Positions 1 to 8,666 of a stretch of 64,000 nt of DNA are shown here, one piece after another (position 1 is the stretch's first letter; the number at the start of each line of letters is the position of its first letter). The stretch lies in assembly GCA_963700885.1 (NCBI GenBank), contig CAVOZJ010000013.1, positions 62,001 through 126,000 of the forward strand, read 5' to 3'. The position numbers were made by a program, and so were the translations under genes. Under the pieces are notes generated by a model. The model had not been told where the DNA came from and ran no database searches. It was given only the letters and a program-made list of their open reading frames with translations. This DNA is from Anderseniella sp963700885 (GTDB taxonomy: Bacteria; Pseudomonadota; Alphaproteobacteria; Rhizobiales; Aestuariivirgaceae).

Positions 1-290
1 CCCGGCGTCACGGTCTCGGTGAGACCGGGCAGGTTGTTTGGCTCTTCAGCGCTGCCGACAACAGCGCAGTTCCAATTGTTCTGGAGTTCGAGTACTCCGC
101 CGACATGATCGTGATGATGATGAGTGATCAGTATGTGGGTGAGTTTCCAGCCGGTGTCTGCCAGTGCCTTTTCAACAGCGGCTGCTTCCGGTGCGTCGAC
201 CGACGCGGTTTGTCCGGTTTCAGGGCAGTGCATCAGCACGCCATAATTGTCGCTCAGAGCCGGAAACAGATGATACTGTAGATTGGACAT
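1..290 (-). CDS. gloB: Hydroxyacylglutathione hydrolase (glyoxalase II), 3' end outside window
   Basis: This is the N-terminal 96 residues of a metallo-beta-lactamase-fold enzyme that hydrolyses S-D-lactoylglutathione to D-lactate and glutathione, the second step of methylglyoxal detoxification in the cytosol. The frame starts at the ATG whose complement lies at 288-290 and runs off the left edge. The metal-binding motif THHHHDHVGG is visible at residues 56-65, and the start MSNLQYHLFP with DNYGVL is typical of the family. It is divergent from the broken methyltransferase gene at 337. The call is secure from the motif and N-terminal similarity; the C-terminal half cannot be judged. Confidence 0.9.
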   Translation of the reverse strand, partial: MSNLQYHLFPALSDNYGVLMHCPETGQTASVDAPEAAAVEKALADTGWKLTHILITHHHHDHVGGVLELQNNWNCAVVGSAEEPNNLPGLTETVTP

Positions 291-336
291 GTTGATCCTG
301 TTGTAAGCGGTGAGTTAGCGATAGGTTGAAAAGGTA

Positions 337-1087
337 ATGGATGTTGTCGATCTCAAGGAGTTTTACGCCAGCCGGCTTGGTCATGCAACGCGCCGGATTG
401 TTGTGTCGCGGCTTCGGTCCAGCATTGCGCGACCTGAAGGGCGCCGGGTATCTGGGTCTCGGTTATTGCACGCCATACCTTGAGGATTCCTGGAGGCGAA
501 GGCTGCAGGTCATGGCAATGATGCCGGCACGACAGGGCGTGTCGCACTGGCCAGCCAGGGCGACAGTGCCAGTGCCCTGGTGGATGAAGCCTGCCTGCCG
601 GTTGCTGACGGCAGTGTGGACTTCGTGCTGGTAGCGCACGGGCTGGAGTTGTCAGATCAATTGCCTGACATGCTGCGGGAACTATGGCGCGTACTGGCGC
701 CACAGGGACGCGCAGTTTTCATTGTTCCAAACAGGCGAGGCCTCTGGGCGCAGGTTTGATCATACGCCGTTTGGCCATGGCAGGCCATTCTCACGCGGTC
801 AACTGACAACACTTTTGCGAAACGCCCAGTTTTCTCCGGCAGGCTGGACATCGATGCTGTTCATGCCGCCAAGCACCCGCAGTTTCATGGTTCGAAGCGC
901 TACACTGTTTGAGCGGATGGGTTCGTGGGTTGGGCCGGGTTTTTCCGGATTGATAATGGTCGAGGCAATCAAGCAGGTCTACGCAGTATCGGGTACAAAG
1001 CAAAAGCGCCAGTTGATACCGTCCCTGCGACCCAGTATTATTCCGCAACCTGCCCGTACAGGTATGAGCGCTCGTTCTGAATCATAG
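337..1087 (+). pseudogene. Class I SAM-dependent methyltransferase, disrupted by three frameshifts
   Basis: The segments together read as one methyltransferase of the type found next to gloB in Hyphomicrobiales. From ATG 337 the frame encodes MDVVDLKEFYASRLG, then the glycine-rich SAM-binding stretch YLGLGYCTPYL appears one frame over (shift near 450). The middle part, LVDEACLPVADGSVDFVL to PNRRGLWA, is back in the first frame (shift near 550). The C-terminal part, FDHTPFGHGRPFSRGQL to the stop at 1085-1087, is again in the second frame (shift near 751). Each shift is explained by one extra or missing base. No single frame covers the domain, so as read the gene is non-functional. Sequencing or assembly error is the main alternative, because the amino-acid sequence on each side is well preserved. 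Confidence 0.75.
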
Positions 1088-1208
1088 ACCCGCTGGTACA
1101 ACAAACCGGTTTATCTTTGATTTTTTGGACGGATATGCTCTAGAACCAAGTTGCGTTGCGAGCCTGTATCTCGACACGGAACAAACCTCACACGGACAGC
1201 TTTTCCTG

Positions 1209-2012
1209 ATGGACAAACCGGCTATTCAGACATCGGAGCTTGATGGCGTCAGGCAGGAGATTGACGACCTTGATGAACGGATCGTCAAACTGCTGTGCGC
1301 CAGGTTTGTTGCCAGTGAAAAAGTGCGGCTGGCAAAAATTGCAAATTCTCAATCTGTCGGCATGCCCTATCGTCCTGGTCGTGAGGCTGTCATTTTACGA
1401 AGGATGCTAGAGATTGCGAACGGACAGGTCCCCGCCGCCGTCATCGAGCGGGTTTGGCGCACCATGATTTCCGCATCCGTCATGAGCCAGGCTGATGTGC
1501 GCATTGTAACCATTCCCGAGGTCATGAGTGATGCGCGTTACCGCCGTGCAATTGACCTGTTTGCCTGCCTGGTGCCGATTGAAAAAGCAACCTCATTGAA
1601 GGCAGCGCTTGCCTCGCTTTCGGGCAGTGAACCGGTGCTGGCGGTCGTACCATTGAAACTCGACTGGCGAAGCGTACTTGACGTTTCAGGTGATGGGCCA
1701 GGTGTGCGGGTGGCGTCCCTGCTGCCTGCCGGGTCCGACAAGCCGGCGCGCACGCTGGCTGTGCTGGGGCGTGCGGTGAGTGAACCAACGGGGGAAGATG
1801 AAACACTATTGGTTACAACGGGTAAACTGCCGCGCGATTTCGTTCCCAAACCGATATGGCACCTGAAGCTTGCAGATGATGTCTACCTCACGGCGCTGCC
1901 GGGATATCTGGAAATGTCAGAGCAGCCACTCGTCAGCCTGAAAGGCAACAGCGGCCTTGGACTTAGAATAGCTGGCAGATACCCGAGCGTGATGGAGTTT
2001 TCCGACCAATGA
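1209..2012 (+). CDS. Chorismate mutase (AroQ-type domain) with long C-terminal region
   Basis: This 267-residue protein probably converts chorismate to prephenate for phenylalanine and tyrosine synthesis. An AroQ-type all-helical chorismate mutase domain occupies about residues 10-95 (LDGVRQEIDDLDERIVKLL and a following VRLAKI helix). The rest, to residue 267, is a C-terminal region with no motif I recognise, common in the Hyphomicrobiales form of this protein. I chose ATG 1209; an in-frame TTG at 1125 would add 28 unlikely residues. The stop overlaps the hisC start (ATGA at 2009-2012), so the two are translationally coupled, and tyrC follows. The neighbourhood supports an aromatic amino-acid role. 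Confidence 0.82.
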   Translation: MDKPAIQTSELDGVRQEIDDLDERIVKLLCARFVASEKVRLAKIANSQSVGMPYRPGREAVILRRMLEIANGQVPAAVIERVWRTMISASVMSQADVRIVTIPEVMSDARYRRAIDLFACLVPIEKATSLKAALASLSGSEPVLAVVPLKLDWRSVLDVSGDGPGVRVASLLPAGSDKPARTLAVLGRAVSEPTGEDETLLVTTGKLPRDFVPKPIWHLKLADDVYLTALPGYLEMSEQPLVSLKGNSGLGLRIAGRYPSVMEFSDQ

Positions 2013-3112
2013 CCAATGCTACAGGCATGCCCCGGCCCCGCGAAGGTGTTCGCGAAATCGCGGCCTATGTGCCCGGTAAATCCGCCGGTTCAGGGACCGG
2101 TAAGGTCCACAAGCTGTCATCCAACGAATCACCGCTGGGGCCCAGTTCGGCTGCGCTGCAGGCCTATGCGGCCTGTGCGCCGGATCTGGCGCTTTATCCT
2201 GACGGGGGGTCGAGTGTTCTTCGCGAGGCGCTGGCCAAGGTCCATGCCATCAATCCGGCAAATATCGTGTGTGGTGCCGGGTCTGACGAATTGTTGCAAC
2301 TGCTGGCAAGCGGGTATCTGCAATCAGGTGACGAGGCCATTTATACCGAACACGGGTTTCTGGTATATCCTATTATCATTCGTGCCAATGGTGCGACGCC
2401 GGTTGTCGTGCCGGAATGCAATCTCACAGCTGACGTGGATGCGATACTTGACGCGGTTACGCCCAAGACCCGGATTGTGTTTCTTGCCAACCCCAACAAT
2501 CCTACCGGAACCTATATCAGTTTTGATGAGGTTAAACGGCTGCACGCCGGCATGCCGGCGGACTGTTTGCTGGTGCTGGACGCAGCTTATGCCGAGTATG
2601 TCCGCCGTAATGACTATGAAGCAGGAATGGAACTTGTATCCACTTCGAAGAATGTGGTGATGACGCGTACTTTTTCCAAAGCTTACGGATTGGCGGGATT
2701 GCGTCTGGGTTGGGCTTACTGCCCGGAAAACGTGGCAGATGTACTCAATCGCATTCGCGGACCGTTCAATGTTGCGATGCCGGCAATCGCGGCAGGCACT
2801 GCGGCGGTGCAGGATTCGGGGCATCTGGCAAGGGCGGTTGAACACAACGAGCTATGGTTGCCCAAAGTAACCACAGCCGTCGAAAAGCTGGGCCTGAAGG
2901 TGACCCCAAGTGCCGGCAATTTCGTGCTGGTACATTTCCCTCAGGATGAAACAAAGAATGCAGCGGAAGCCGATGCGTTCCTGATTGCAAACAACGTGGT
3001 GGTGCGGCGCATGGATGCATACGGGTTGCCAGGTGCGCTCAGGGTTTCAGTCGGGGATGAGGCTGGATGCACGGCATTCATTGATGCCCTTCGCTCTTTT
3101 ATGGCGGAGTGA
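2009..3112 (+). CDS. hisC: Histidinol-phosphate aminotransferase (class I/II PLP aminotransferase)
   Basis: This 367-residue pyridoxal-phosphate enzyme belongs to the HisC family. It transaminates imidazole-acetol phosphate with glutamate; in this position between chorismate mutase and tyrC it may also act on aromatic 2-oxo acids, which is an inference from context. Visible family features are KLSSNESPLGPS near the N-terminus, the NPNNPTGTY segment, a YAEY motif after the conserved LDAAY, and the PLP-lysine region TFSKAYGLAGLRLGW. Length is normal for the family. It starts at ATG 2009 overlapping the upstream stop by four bases and is followed six bases later by tyrC, so the three genes look like one operon. 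Confidence 0.92.
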   Translation: MTNATGMPRPREGVREIAAYVPGKSAGSGTGKVHKLSSNESPLGPSSAALQAYAACAPDLALYPDGGSSVLREALAKVHAINPANIVCGAGSDELLQLLASGYLQSGDEAIYTEHGFLVYPIIIRANGATPVVVPECNLTADVDAILDAVTPKTRIVFLANPNNPTGTYISFDEVKRLHAGMPADCLLVLDAAYAEYVRRNDYEAGMELVSTSKNVVMTRTFSKAYGLAGLRLGWAYCPENVADVLNRIRGPFNVAMPAIAAGTAAVQDSGHLARAVEHNELWLPKVTTAVEKLGLKVTPSAGNFVLVHFPQDETKNAAEADAFLIANNVVVRRMDAYGLPGALRVSVGDEAGCTAFIDALRSFMAE

Positions 3113-3118
3113 TCCTGC

Positions 3119-4081
3119 ATGACATTTGCACCATTTGAGAAAGTCGCCCTGATTGGCCTGGGCCTGATCGGTTCGTCACTGTCGCATGTCATGCGACGGG
3201 AAAAATTGGCGCAGACTATATCAGGCCATGCCCGCTCCGCGGAAACCCGTGAACGTGCGGTCGAACTGGGGCTGGCAGATACCATGCATGCATTGGCGGC
3301 AGATGCGGTGCGTGATGCTGACCTGGTTGTGTTGTGTGTGCCGGTTGGAGCATGCGGTCCGGTTGCCGAGGCGATAAGCGCTTGCCTGAAGCCGGGTGCG
3401 ATTGTCACGGATGTCGGATCGGTGAAGTCAGCGGTTATCCGGGCGGTCTCGCCACATATTCCGGCCAATGTGCATTTTGTACCAGGTCATCCCATCGCCG
3501 GCACGGAATACTCGGGACCTGACGCAGGCTTTGCTTCCCTGTTCGAAAATCACTGGTGCATACTGACACCACTGGCAGGCTCAGATAGCGAAGCAACGGT
3601 GCGGATAACTGCATTCTGGCTGGCCTGCGGTTGCAACGTCGACATAATGGAACCTGAGCATCATGACCGCGTGCTAGGTGTCACGTCTCATTTGCCGCAG
3701 CTTATTGCATGGAACATCGTCACTACAGCCGCTGATCTTGAGGAAGTGACCCAGCAGGAAGTAATCAAGTATTCCGCCGGCGGTTTTCGTGATTTCACCC
3801 GCCTTGCCGCATCTGATCCGACAATGTGGAGAGACATTTACCTGAACAACAAGCAGGCTGTGCTGGAACTGCTGGGACGGTTTTCCGAGGATCTTTCGGC
3901 ATTGCAAAGGGCGATTCGTTGGGGGGACGGTGACATGCTGTTTGATACATTCAGCCGTGCCCGCGGTATTCGACGGCGCATCATCGAGGCAGGTCAGGAC
4001 ACCGAGAAGCCTGATTTTGGCCGCGGTACGCAGGGCAGCACCCGGGCAACAGCATCACGCGGCAGCACAGAAGCGACCTGA
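3119..4081 (+). CDS. tyrC: Prephenate/arogenate dehydrogenase (cyclohexadienyl dehydrogenase)
   Basis: This 320-residue enzyme oxidatively decarboxylates prephenate or arogenate with NAD(P)+ in tyrosine synthesis. The Rossmann glycine motif GLGLIGSS lies at residues 13-20, the catalytic-domain signature HFVPGHPIAGTEYSGP follows at about residues 120-135, and a helical C-terminal dimerisation region contains FRDFTRLAASDPTMW. The last 25 residues are Gly/Ser/Thr-rich and probably disordered. It is the third gene of the chorismate mutase-hisC-tyrC set and converges on the DUF2125 gene, with only 37 bases between stops and no obvious terminator hairpin. Which of prephenate and arogenate it prefers cannot be read from sequence. 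Confidence 0.9.
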   Translation: MTFAPFEKVALIGLGLIGSSLSHVMRREKLAQTISGHARSAETRERAVELGLADTMHALAADAVRDADLVVLCVPVGACGPVAEAISACLKPGAIVTDVGSVKSAVIRAVSPHIPANVHFVPGHPIAGTEYSGPDAGFASLFENHWCILTPLAGSDSEATVRITAFWLACGCNVDIMEPEHHDRVLGVTSHLPQLIAWNIVTTAADLEEVTQQEVIKYSAGGFRDFTRLAASDPTMWRDIYLNNKQAVLELLGRFSEDLSALQRAIRWGDGDMLFDTFSRARGIRRRIIEAGQDTEKPDFGRGTQGSTRATASRGSTEAT

Positions 4082-4118
4082 GCTGATGCCAGACGGTTAA
4101 TGGTCAGATCCTTTGGCG

Positions 4119-4931
4119 TCATTCAGATTTCGTCACCGCGAACGGGCCCCAGTACCAGGTGTTGTCTTTCAGCTGGATGGGCAGTTTGTTGTCATTTGCT
4201 TTCAGCAGGGGCGTAATAACGGCCTGTGCGGCGTTCATCTCGGCGTCACCCAGGCTGGCCAGATGCTGGACGATCCATATTGCGTCCAGATACTCGGAAG
4301 GTTCGGACAGGATTTCAAAACTGCCTTCCCGGGGCATCGCGCGATCAAGTGTTCCATTGATGTTGAAGCTGTCAAGCTGGGCGGTGCCTGTTGAAAGTCC
4401 GGACAGGATGATTGCAAGATCCAGGCGGTTTGAGTTCGTTGCCGGCCTGATGTGGGATTCGGTTTTTTCAACGGTGAGTATCTTGCCGGGAGCAAAGTTG
4501 ACGGATTGCTTTTCGGCTAACAATGATGCAAGCAGCAACCTGCCACTCCCGGTCCGATAACTGAACCGTATCGGTTCGCCTGATATGGCGACACCCTCGA
4601 TGTGAACTGGGCCGAACAAGGCGCCAATGATGTGATCCGGGTTCCAAGCCTGTCCAATAAGCCGGAGTTTGCCGGCGGTAATGTCAAGACCTTCAAAGCT
4701 GGTCTCTAGAGCGGTGCAGTCAAAGTGTACGCGGAACGGATAGCCGCCCCAACTTCGGTCACTGCAATTCAAACTGACGTAGCCATTCTCGAAAACGGCC
4801 AGCTTGTGTTTGGCCTTACCCAGGGCGACATACCAGTAAGCGCTCCAGATCAAGGCTATAATTGCGAACACAATCAGCGGGGCCAGCATTTTCAGAGGTG
4901 GGGTTCGCTTGATTTCCAGTGGGTTGGTCAT
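4119..4931 (-). CDS. DUF2125 domain-containing membrane-anchored protein
   Basis: This 270-residue protein has an N-terminal signal anchor (about residues 15-37, LAPLIVFAIIALIWSAYWY) followed by a soluble domain that is probably periplasmic. The segment NGYVSLNCSDRSWGGYPFR is typical of DUF2125 proteins, which in Hyphomicrobiales are commonly encoded opposite tyrC, as here. No enzymatic motif is visible and the function of the family is not known to me. The start ATG (complement at 4929-4931) gives the complete anchor. It is divergent from the gamma-glutamylcyclotransferase gene, with about 120 bases between the starts that must carry both promoters. Confidence 0.82.
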   Translation of the reverse strand: MTNPLEIKRTPPLKMLAPLIVFAIIALIWSAYWYVALGKAKHKLAVFENGYVSLNCSDRSWGGYPFRVHFDCTALETSFEGLDITAGKLRLIGQAWNPDHIIGALFGPVHIEGVAISGEPIRFSYRTGSGRLLLASLLAEKQSVNFAPGKILTVEKTESHIRPATNSNRLDLAIILSGLSTGTAQLDSFNINGTLDRAMPREGSFEILSEPSEYLDAIWIVQHLASLGDAEMNAAQAVITPLLKANDNKLPIQLKDNTWYWGPFAVTKSE

Positions 4932-5055
4932 GGTGTTGATACTGTTGTGTCTGTTCGGGAACCGCGTTGGCTGCTTTGCAATTTATCACGGTGCTTGTTG
5001 AAGCGGAATAAATGTGTCTGCTATGCAACTGTATCGTTTAAAGTTTGGTAAGCTG

Positions 5056-5610
5056 ATGATTGCGGATTTTTGGGTGTTTGGATATGGATCGCTGATGTGG
5101 CGGCCCGGGTTTGAGTTCGTGGAGCGCCGTGGTGCAGTCATGCACGGAGTGCATCGACGGCTGTGCATTTTCTCCCATGTGCACCGAGGTACGCCTGACA
5201 AGCCTGGACTGGTGCTGGGCCTGGATCGCGGTGGGTCGTGCAGGGGTATAGGGTATCGCGTGGCAGGGGACAAACGTGCCGAAACGATTGCCTATCTGCG
5301 CGAACGTGAGCAGGTCACAATGATCTACAAGGAACGCTGGCGGGAGATGACGGTTGATCGGGACGGAGTACCGGAAAAGGTCCATGCGCTGGCCTATCTC
5401 GTTGATCAGGAACACATGCAGTATGCAGGACGCAGAACAGCCGAAGACCTGTTGCCATTTGTCTTGCAGGGGCACGGGAAGGGCGGGCCGTGTATTGAAT
5501 ATATCTCCTCGACTTTGGATCACATCGAAGAACTCGGTTTCCGGGACGGACACCTTTCGGAGGTCCTGGCACTGGCCAGGAGCCAGCGTCCGGACCAGGA
5601 CAATAGATGA
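5056..5610 (+). CDS. Gamma-glutamylcyclotransferase, ChaC family
   Basis: This 184-residue protein belongs to the ChaC family, which cleaves the gamma-glutamyl bond of glutathione to give 5-oxoproline and Cys-Gly. The diagnostic motif FGYGSLMWRPGF is at residues 7-18, and the family segments LVLGLDRGGSCRG, EREQVTMIYKERW and a C-terminal GKGGPCIEYI region are all present. I chose ATG 5056, just before the domain and preceded by GGTAAG; in-frame ATGs at 5014 and 5023 would add 11-14 unconserved residues. It converges on the orphan gene at 5746, with 135 bases between stops. Ion-transport regulation, suggested by the historical ChaC name, is not supported by anything here. Confidence 0.88.
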   Translation: MIADFWVFGYGSLMWRPGFEFVERRGAVMHGVHRRLCIFSHVHRGTPDKPGLVLGLDRGGSCRGIGYRVAGDKRAETIAYLREREQVTMIYKERWREMTVDRDGVPEKVHALAYLVDQEHMQYAGRRTAEDLLPFVLQGHGKGGPCIEYISSTLDHIEELGFRDGHLSEVLALARSQRPDQDNR

Positions 5611-5745
5611 TTGCCATCAGCCCAGGTTACAGTCAGGCACCAGATCAATATGGCCTTTCACTGAATCAATCAAACCAATAAAACTGATCGATTCCAAAGG
5701 GCTAGAGAAACCTTATGGATTCAGGAGAACCTGCTTGCTCCAGTA

Positions 5746-6174
5746 CTACGCAGCGATATCTGCAAACAGTGGAAGCAGGGGTTGCGTGAAGCTGACGTCT
5801 CCGGGAAAAGGCGAAGTGCGGCAGGTGCCCGGTACATCAGGTGCCTGCAAATCCAGAGCAGCGGCCAGATCATCATAAATGCGGGTGGCCTGGTTTTCAT
5901 CACCTGCCAATAAATGCACATGGATTTCATAATCGCAGTCGCTGACGTGGACCGGTAAGGGGAAATCCCATGACGGCGAAAACCGTCCCATGCGAACCGG
6001 CACGCGGCCGCCGCTTTCCGGGCGATGGACCACCACATAGATGGCACCCGGCAACGGCGGACAGTTTTCGGCACTGTAGACGGAATGGATATAGCGCTTG
6101 CCGGACGATCCGGTCCAGAACCAGAACCTGTCACTGAACTCGGTTTCCAGTTCAATGCTTGCACTAAATCCCAT
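5746..6174 (-). CDS. Uncharacterised 142-residue protein, candidate SOS-controlled gene
   Basis: I do not recognise this protein. It is 142 residues, soluble, with no signal peptide or membrane segment, and reads as an alpha/beta protein rich in aromatic residues (DRFWFWTGSSGKRYIHSVYS at residues 14-33, PGAIYVVVHR at about 42-51). ATG 6174 is preferred over the TTG at 6204 because GGGAG lies at normal spacing upstream of it. The striking feature is a perfect GTTC-N7-GTTC direct repeat on the same strand at 6199-6213, the alphaproteobacterial LexA-binding pattern, about 25 bases before the start. The gene sits between the ChaC gene (convergent) and nrdJ (upstream, same strand). Codon use looks like that of neighbours. 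Confidence 0.7.
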   Translation of the reverse strand: MGFSASIELETEFSDRFWFWTGSSGKRYIHSVYSAENCPPLPGAIYVVVHRPESGGRVPVRMGRFSPSWDFPLPVHVSDCDYEIHVHLLAGDENQATRIYDDLAAALDLQAPDVPGTCRTSPFPGDVSFTQPLLPLFADIAA

Positions 6175-6198
6175 GTCCGTTCTCCCGTTTGCTGATAA

Positions 6199-6213
6199 GA
6201 ACAAAGATAGAAC
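6199..6213 (-). promoter_or_regulatory. Candidate LexA (SOS) box
   Basis: On the minus strand the bases read GTTCTATCTTTGTTC, a perfect GTTC-N7-GTTC direct repeat with a T-rich spacer, as in described alphaproteobacterial LexA sites. It lies 25-39 bases upstream of ATG 6174, where a bound repressor would block transcription. Chance expectation for the eight fixed bases in either orientation is about two per 64 kb, so position and spacer composition carry much of the weight. Confidence 0.5.
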
Positions 6214-6248
6214 AAACGAATTTTTATGTCAAGATAAATTGCGGTTGG

Positions 6249-8585
6249 CTACCCGCATTTCGAATATCCACAGGACATGCACATGGCACAACCTTCCTGA
6301 AAAGTCAGGGAAAAATCACCGCATTTCGGGCATTGCGCGCCCGAAAATTGTGCATCGTCACCAACAGCAAGCCGCCGGGCTTCGATGCTGGCAGGATCCA
6401 CACCGGACAGGTTACTGACGTTCTTGAGAAAACCGGTTGCCAGCATGTGTTTTTCTATGACACCACCGATGGCGGCCAGGAGAGAGGGCACGTAACGTCC
6501 TTCCATCCAGTGTCCGCCGCGAGGATCGAAAACCGCTTTCAATTCCTCAACAACAAACGACACGTCGCCACCACGCCTGAATACAGCGGAGATCATGCGG
6601 GTCAGCGCAACGGTCCATGCATAATGTTCCATGTTTTTCGAGTTGATGAATATTTCAAACGGACGCCGGCGCTCATTGTCAATAATGTCATTGAGCGTGA
6701 TGTAAATGGCATGATCGCTGTCACCCCATTTCAGTTTGTAGGTGAAACCAGGCAGGACGGGATCACGGTCAAGCGGCTGGCGCATATAAAACACCCCGCC
6801 AGATTCACTGTCACCAACCGGGGCAAGGGGTGCTTCGAGTGGCAGTGCGGGCTGGGCCTCCGCCAGATCGTCACGGGATGTTTCTGACAGTACAGAACCC
6901 GTAACACTATTTGGCCGATAGGTGGTACAGCCTTTCAGTCCAAGCTCCCAGGCTTCCAGGTAGACATTGCTGAAGTCATCGAAGGAAATACTTTGGGGGC
7001 AATTGACAGTTTTGGAAATCGAACTGTCAACATGTGCCTGCAGTGCGGCCTGCATGACCAGATGGTCGTGCGGTGACAGATCTGCCGTGGTTACGAACGC
7101 GTCCGGCAGGTTCGCGTCATCGCCGCCCATGGCACGGAACACCCGAAGCGCGTAGTCTTCAACCATTTCGACACGATGACTTCCATCCGGCTGCAGCACC
7201 TTGCGGTTGTATTTCAAGGAAAATGCGGGCTCTACGCCGGATGACACATTGCCTGCAAACAGGGAAATAGTGCCGGTCGGCGCAATTGAAGTGAGCAGGG
7301 CGTTGCGAATACCGTTCTTTCTGATTGCGTCGCGCGTGTCGTCACCAAGGTCGCGAACATGCCCCGACGCCAGATACTTATCAGCATCAAACAGCGGAAA
7401 CGAGCCCTTCTCAGCGGCGAGGCCGGAGCTCGCAAGATAGGCAGCACCTTCTATGGCCTGCATCCAGCTTTTTGCAGCAGCAGCGGCTGCATCTGATCCG
7501 TAGCGCAAACCACACATGGCGAGCGCATTGGCCAGCCCGGTTACCCCCAGACCGAGACGCCGCTTGGCGATTGCCTCGGCAGCTTGCGCCTGCAACGGGT
7601 AGTTTGAGACATCCACCACATTGTCCAGCATCCGGACGGCAATGGCTGTTATGCGTTCAAGCTCCCTGATGTCGAGTTGTGCTGCATCGGAGAACGGGGC
7701 TGTTACAAGGCTTGCCAAATTCACGGACCCAAGCAGGCAAGCCCCGTAAGGCGGCAATGGCTGTTCTCCGCATGGATTGGTGGCATGGATGGTTTCACAA
7801 TAAGACAGATTGTTTCGTGCATTGATGCGATCAATGAAAATCACCCCGGGCTCGGCATAGGCAAATGTTGACTGCATGATCCGGTTCCACAGATCACGCG
7901 CCCGAACGGTTTTGAAAACAGTGTCCCCGAACACCAGCGGCCAGTCGTCATCGGCCTTGACGGCCACCATGAATGGATCGGTGACCAGTACAGAAAGATT
8001 GAACATCCGAAGACGGTGAGCTTCCTGTTTTGCGGCGATGAAATCCTCGATGTCGGGATGATCACACCGCAAAGTCGCCATCATGGCACCGCGCCGTGAT
8101 CCGGCTGACATGATGGTGCGGCACATCGCATCCCACACATCCATGAAACTCAACGGACCCGACGCGTCAGCGCCTACACCTTTGACCGGTGCCCCTCGAG
8201 GGCGAAGGGTGGAAAAATCGTGACCGATACCGCCACCTTGCTGCATGGTCAGTGCAGCTTCGCGCAATCCATTGAAGATCGCGCTCATGTCGTCATCGAT
8301 GGATCCCATGACAAAGCAGTTGAACAGGGTGACCCTGCGACCCGTGCCGGCCCCGGCGATAATCCTGCCTGCCGGCAAAAACTTGTAGCCGGACATGACG
8401 TCCACAAAAGCCTGTTCCCAGTGAGCGCGGTCTTCAGCCTTTTCAGGTGCGGCAAGTGCCTTGCCGACGCGTGCCCAGGTGTCGTGGATCGTTTCATCAA
8501 TGGGCGAACCGTCCGGCGCCTTGAAGCGGTACTTCATGTCCCAAATTTCGCGGGAAATCGGGTCAAGTGCAGAATTGTCAGCCAC
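6249..8585 (-). CDS. nrdJ: Adenosylcobalamin-dependent ribonucleotide reductase (class II)
   Basis: This 778-residue enzyme reduces ribonucleotides to deoxyribonucleotides using an adenosylcobalamin-generated thiyl radical, so it needs neither oxygen nor a small subunit. Visible features are LPAGRIIAGAGTG (residues 70-82), a redox cysteine in LFNCF (Cys90), the active-site NPCGEQ with the radical cysteine at 272, and the phosphate-binding APTGTISLFAG segment in the second half. The C-terminus ends in a zinc-ribbon-like cluster, CPKCG and CMSCG, likely carrying the reactivating cysteines. It is shorter than the roughly 1,200-residue form common in rhizobia. No cobalamin riboswitch is visible upstream. 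A PduO-type adenosyltransferase at 25600 could supply the cofactor. A LexA-like near-match lies upstream at 8632. Confidence 0.93.
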   Translation of the reverse strand: MADNSALDPISREIWDMKYRFKAPDGSPIDETIHDTWARVGKALAAPEKAEDRAHWEQAFVDVMSGYKFLPAGRIIAGAGTGRRVTLFNCFVMGSIDDDMSAIFNGLREAALTMQQGGGIGHDFSTLRPRGAPVKGVGADASGPLSFMDVWDAMCRTIMSAGSRRGAMMATLRCDHPDIEDFIAAKQEAHRLRMFNLSVLVTDPFMVAVKADDDWPLVFGDTVFKTVRARDLWNRIMQSTFAYAEPGVIFIDRINARNNLSYCETIHATNPCGEQPLPPYGACLLGSVNLASLVTAPFSDAAQLDIRELERITAIAVRMLDNVVDVSNYPLQAQAAEAIAKRRLGLGVTGLANALAMCGLRYGSDAAAAAAKSWMQAIEGAAYLASSGLAAEKGSFPLFDADKYLASGHVRDLGDDTRDAIRKNGIRNALLTSIAPTGTISLFAGNVSSGVEPAFSLKYNRKVLQPDGSHRVEMVEDYALRVFRAMGGDDANLPDAFVTTADLSPHDHLVMQAALQAHVDSSISKTVNCPQSISFDDFSNVYLEAWELGLKGCTTYRPNSVTGSVLSETSRDDLAEAQPALPLEAPLAPVGDSESGGVFYMRQPLDRDPVLPGFTYKLKWGDSDHAIYITLNDIIDNERRRPFEIFINSKNMEHYAWTVALTRMISAVFRRGGDVSFVVEELKAVFDPRGGHWMEGRYVPSLLAAIGGVIEKHMLATGFLKNVSNLSGVDPASIEARRLAVGDDAQFSGAQCPKCGDFSLTFQEGCAMCMSCGYSKCG

Positions 8586-8631
8586 AACTGTATCTCTTCA
8601 CAGGTATCTTGGATTAAAGATCATCACACAT

Positions 8632-8646
8632 ATTCATGGTTTGTTC
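8632..8646. promoter_or_regulatory. Near-match to a LexA box upstream of nrdJ
   Basis: The plus strand reads ATTCATGGTTTGTTC, one mismatch from GTTC-N7-GTTC, 47-61 bases upstream of the nrdJ start and sharing the TTTGTTC half with the site at 6199. A single mismatch in the fixed half-site makes it weak evidence on its own; induction of a ribonucleotide reductase by DNA damage would make biological sense. Confidence 0.22.
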
Positions 8647-8666
8647 TACAAAAAAAGCATTGCCAG

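Noticed and set aside
2016..2660. 214-codon plus-strand frame inside hisC
   Set aside because: It overlaps the intact, well-conserved hisC frame and shows no domain.
8586..8666. Cobalamin riboswitch upstream of nrdJ
   Set aside because: The gap is only 81 bases and lacks the conserved B12-box and the needed length.
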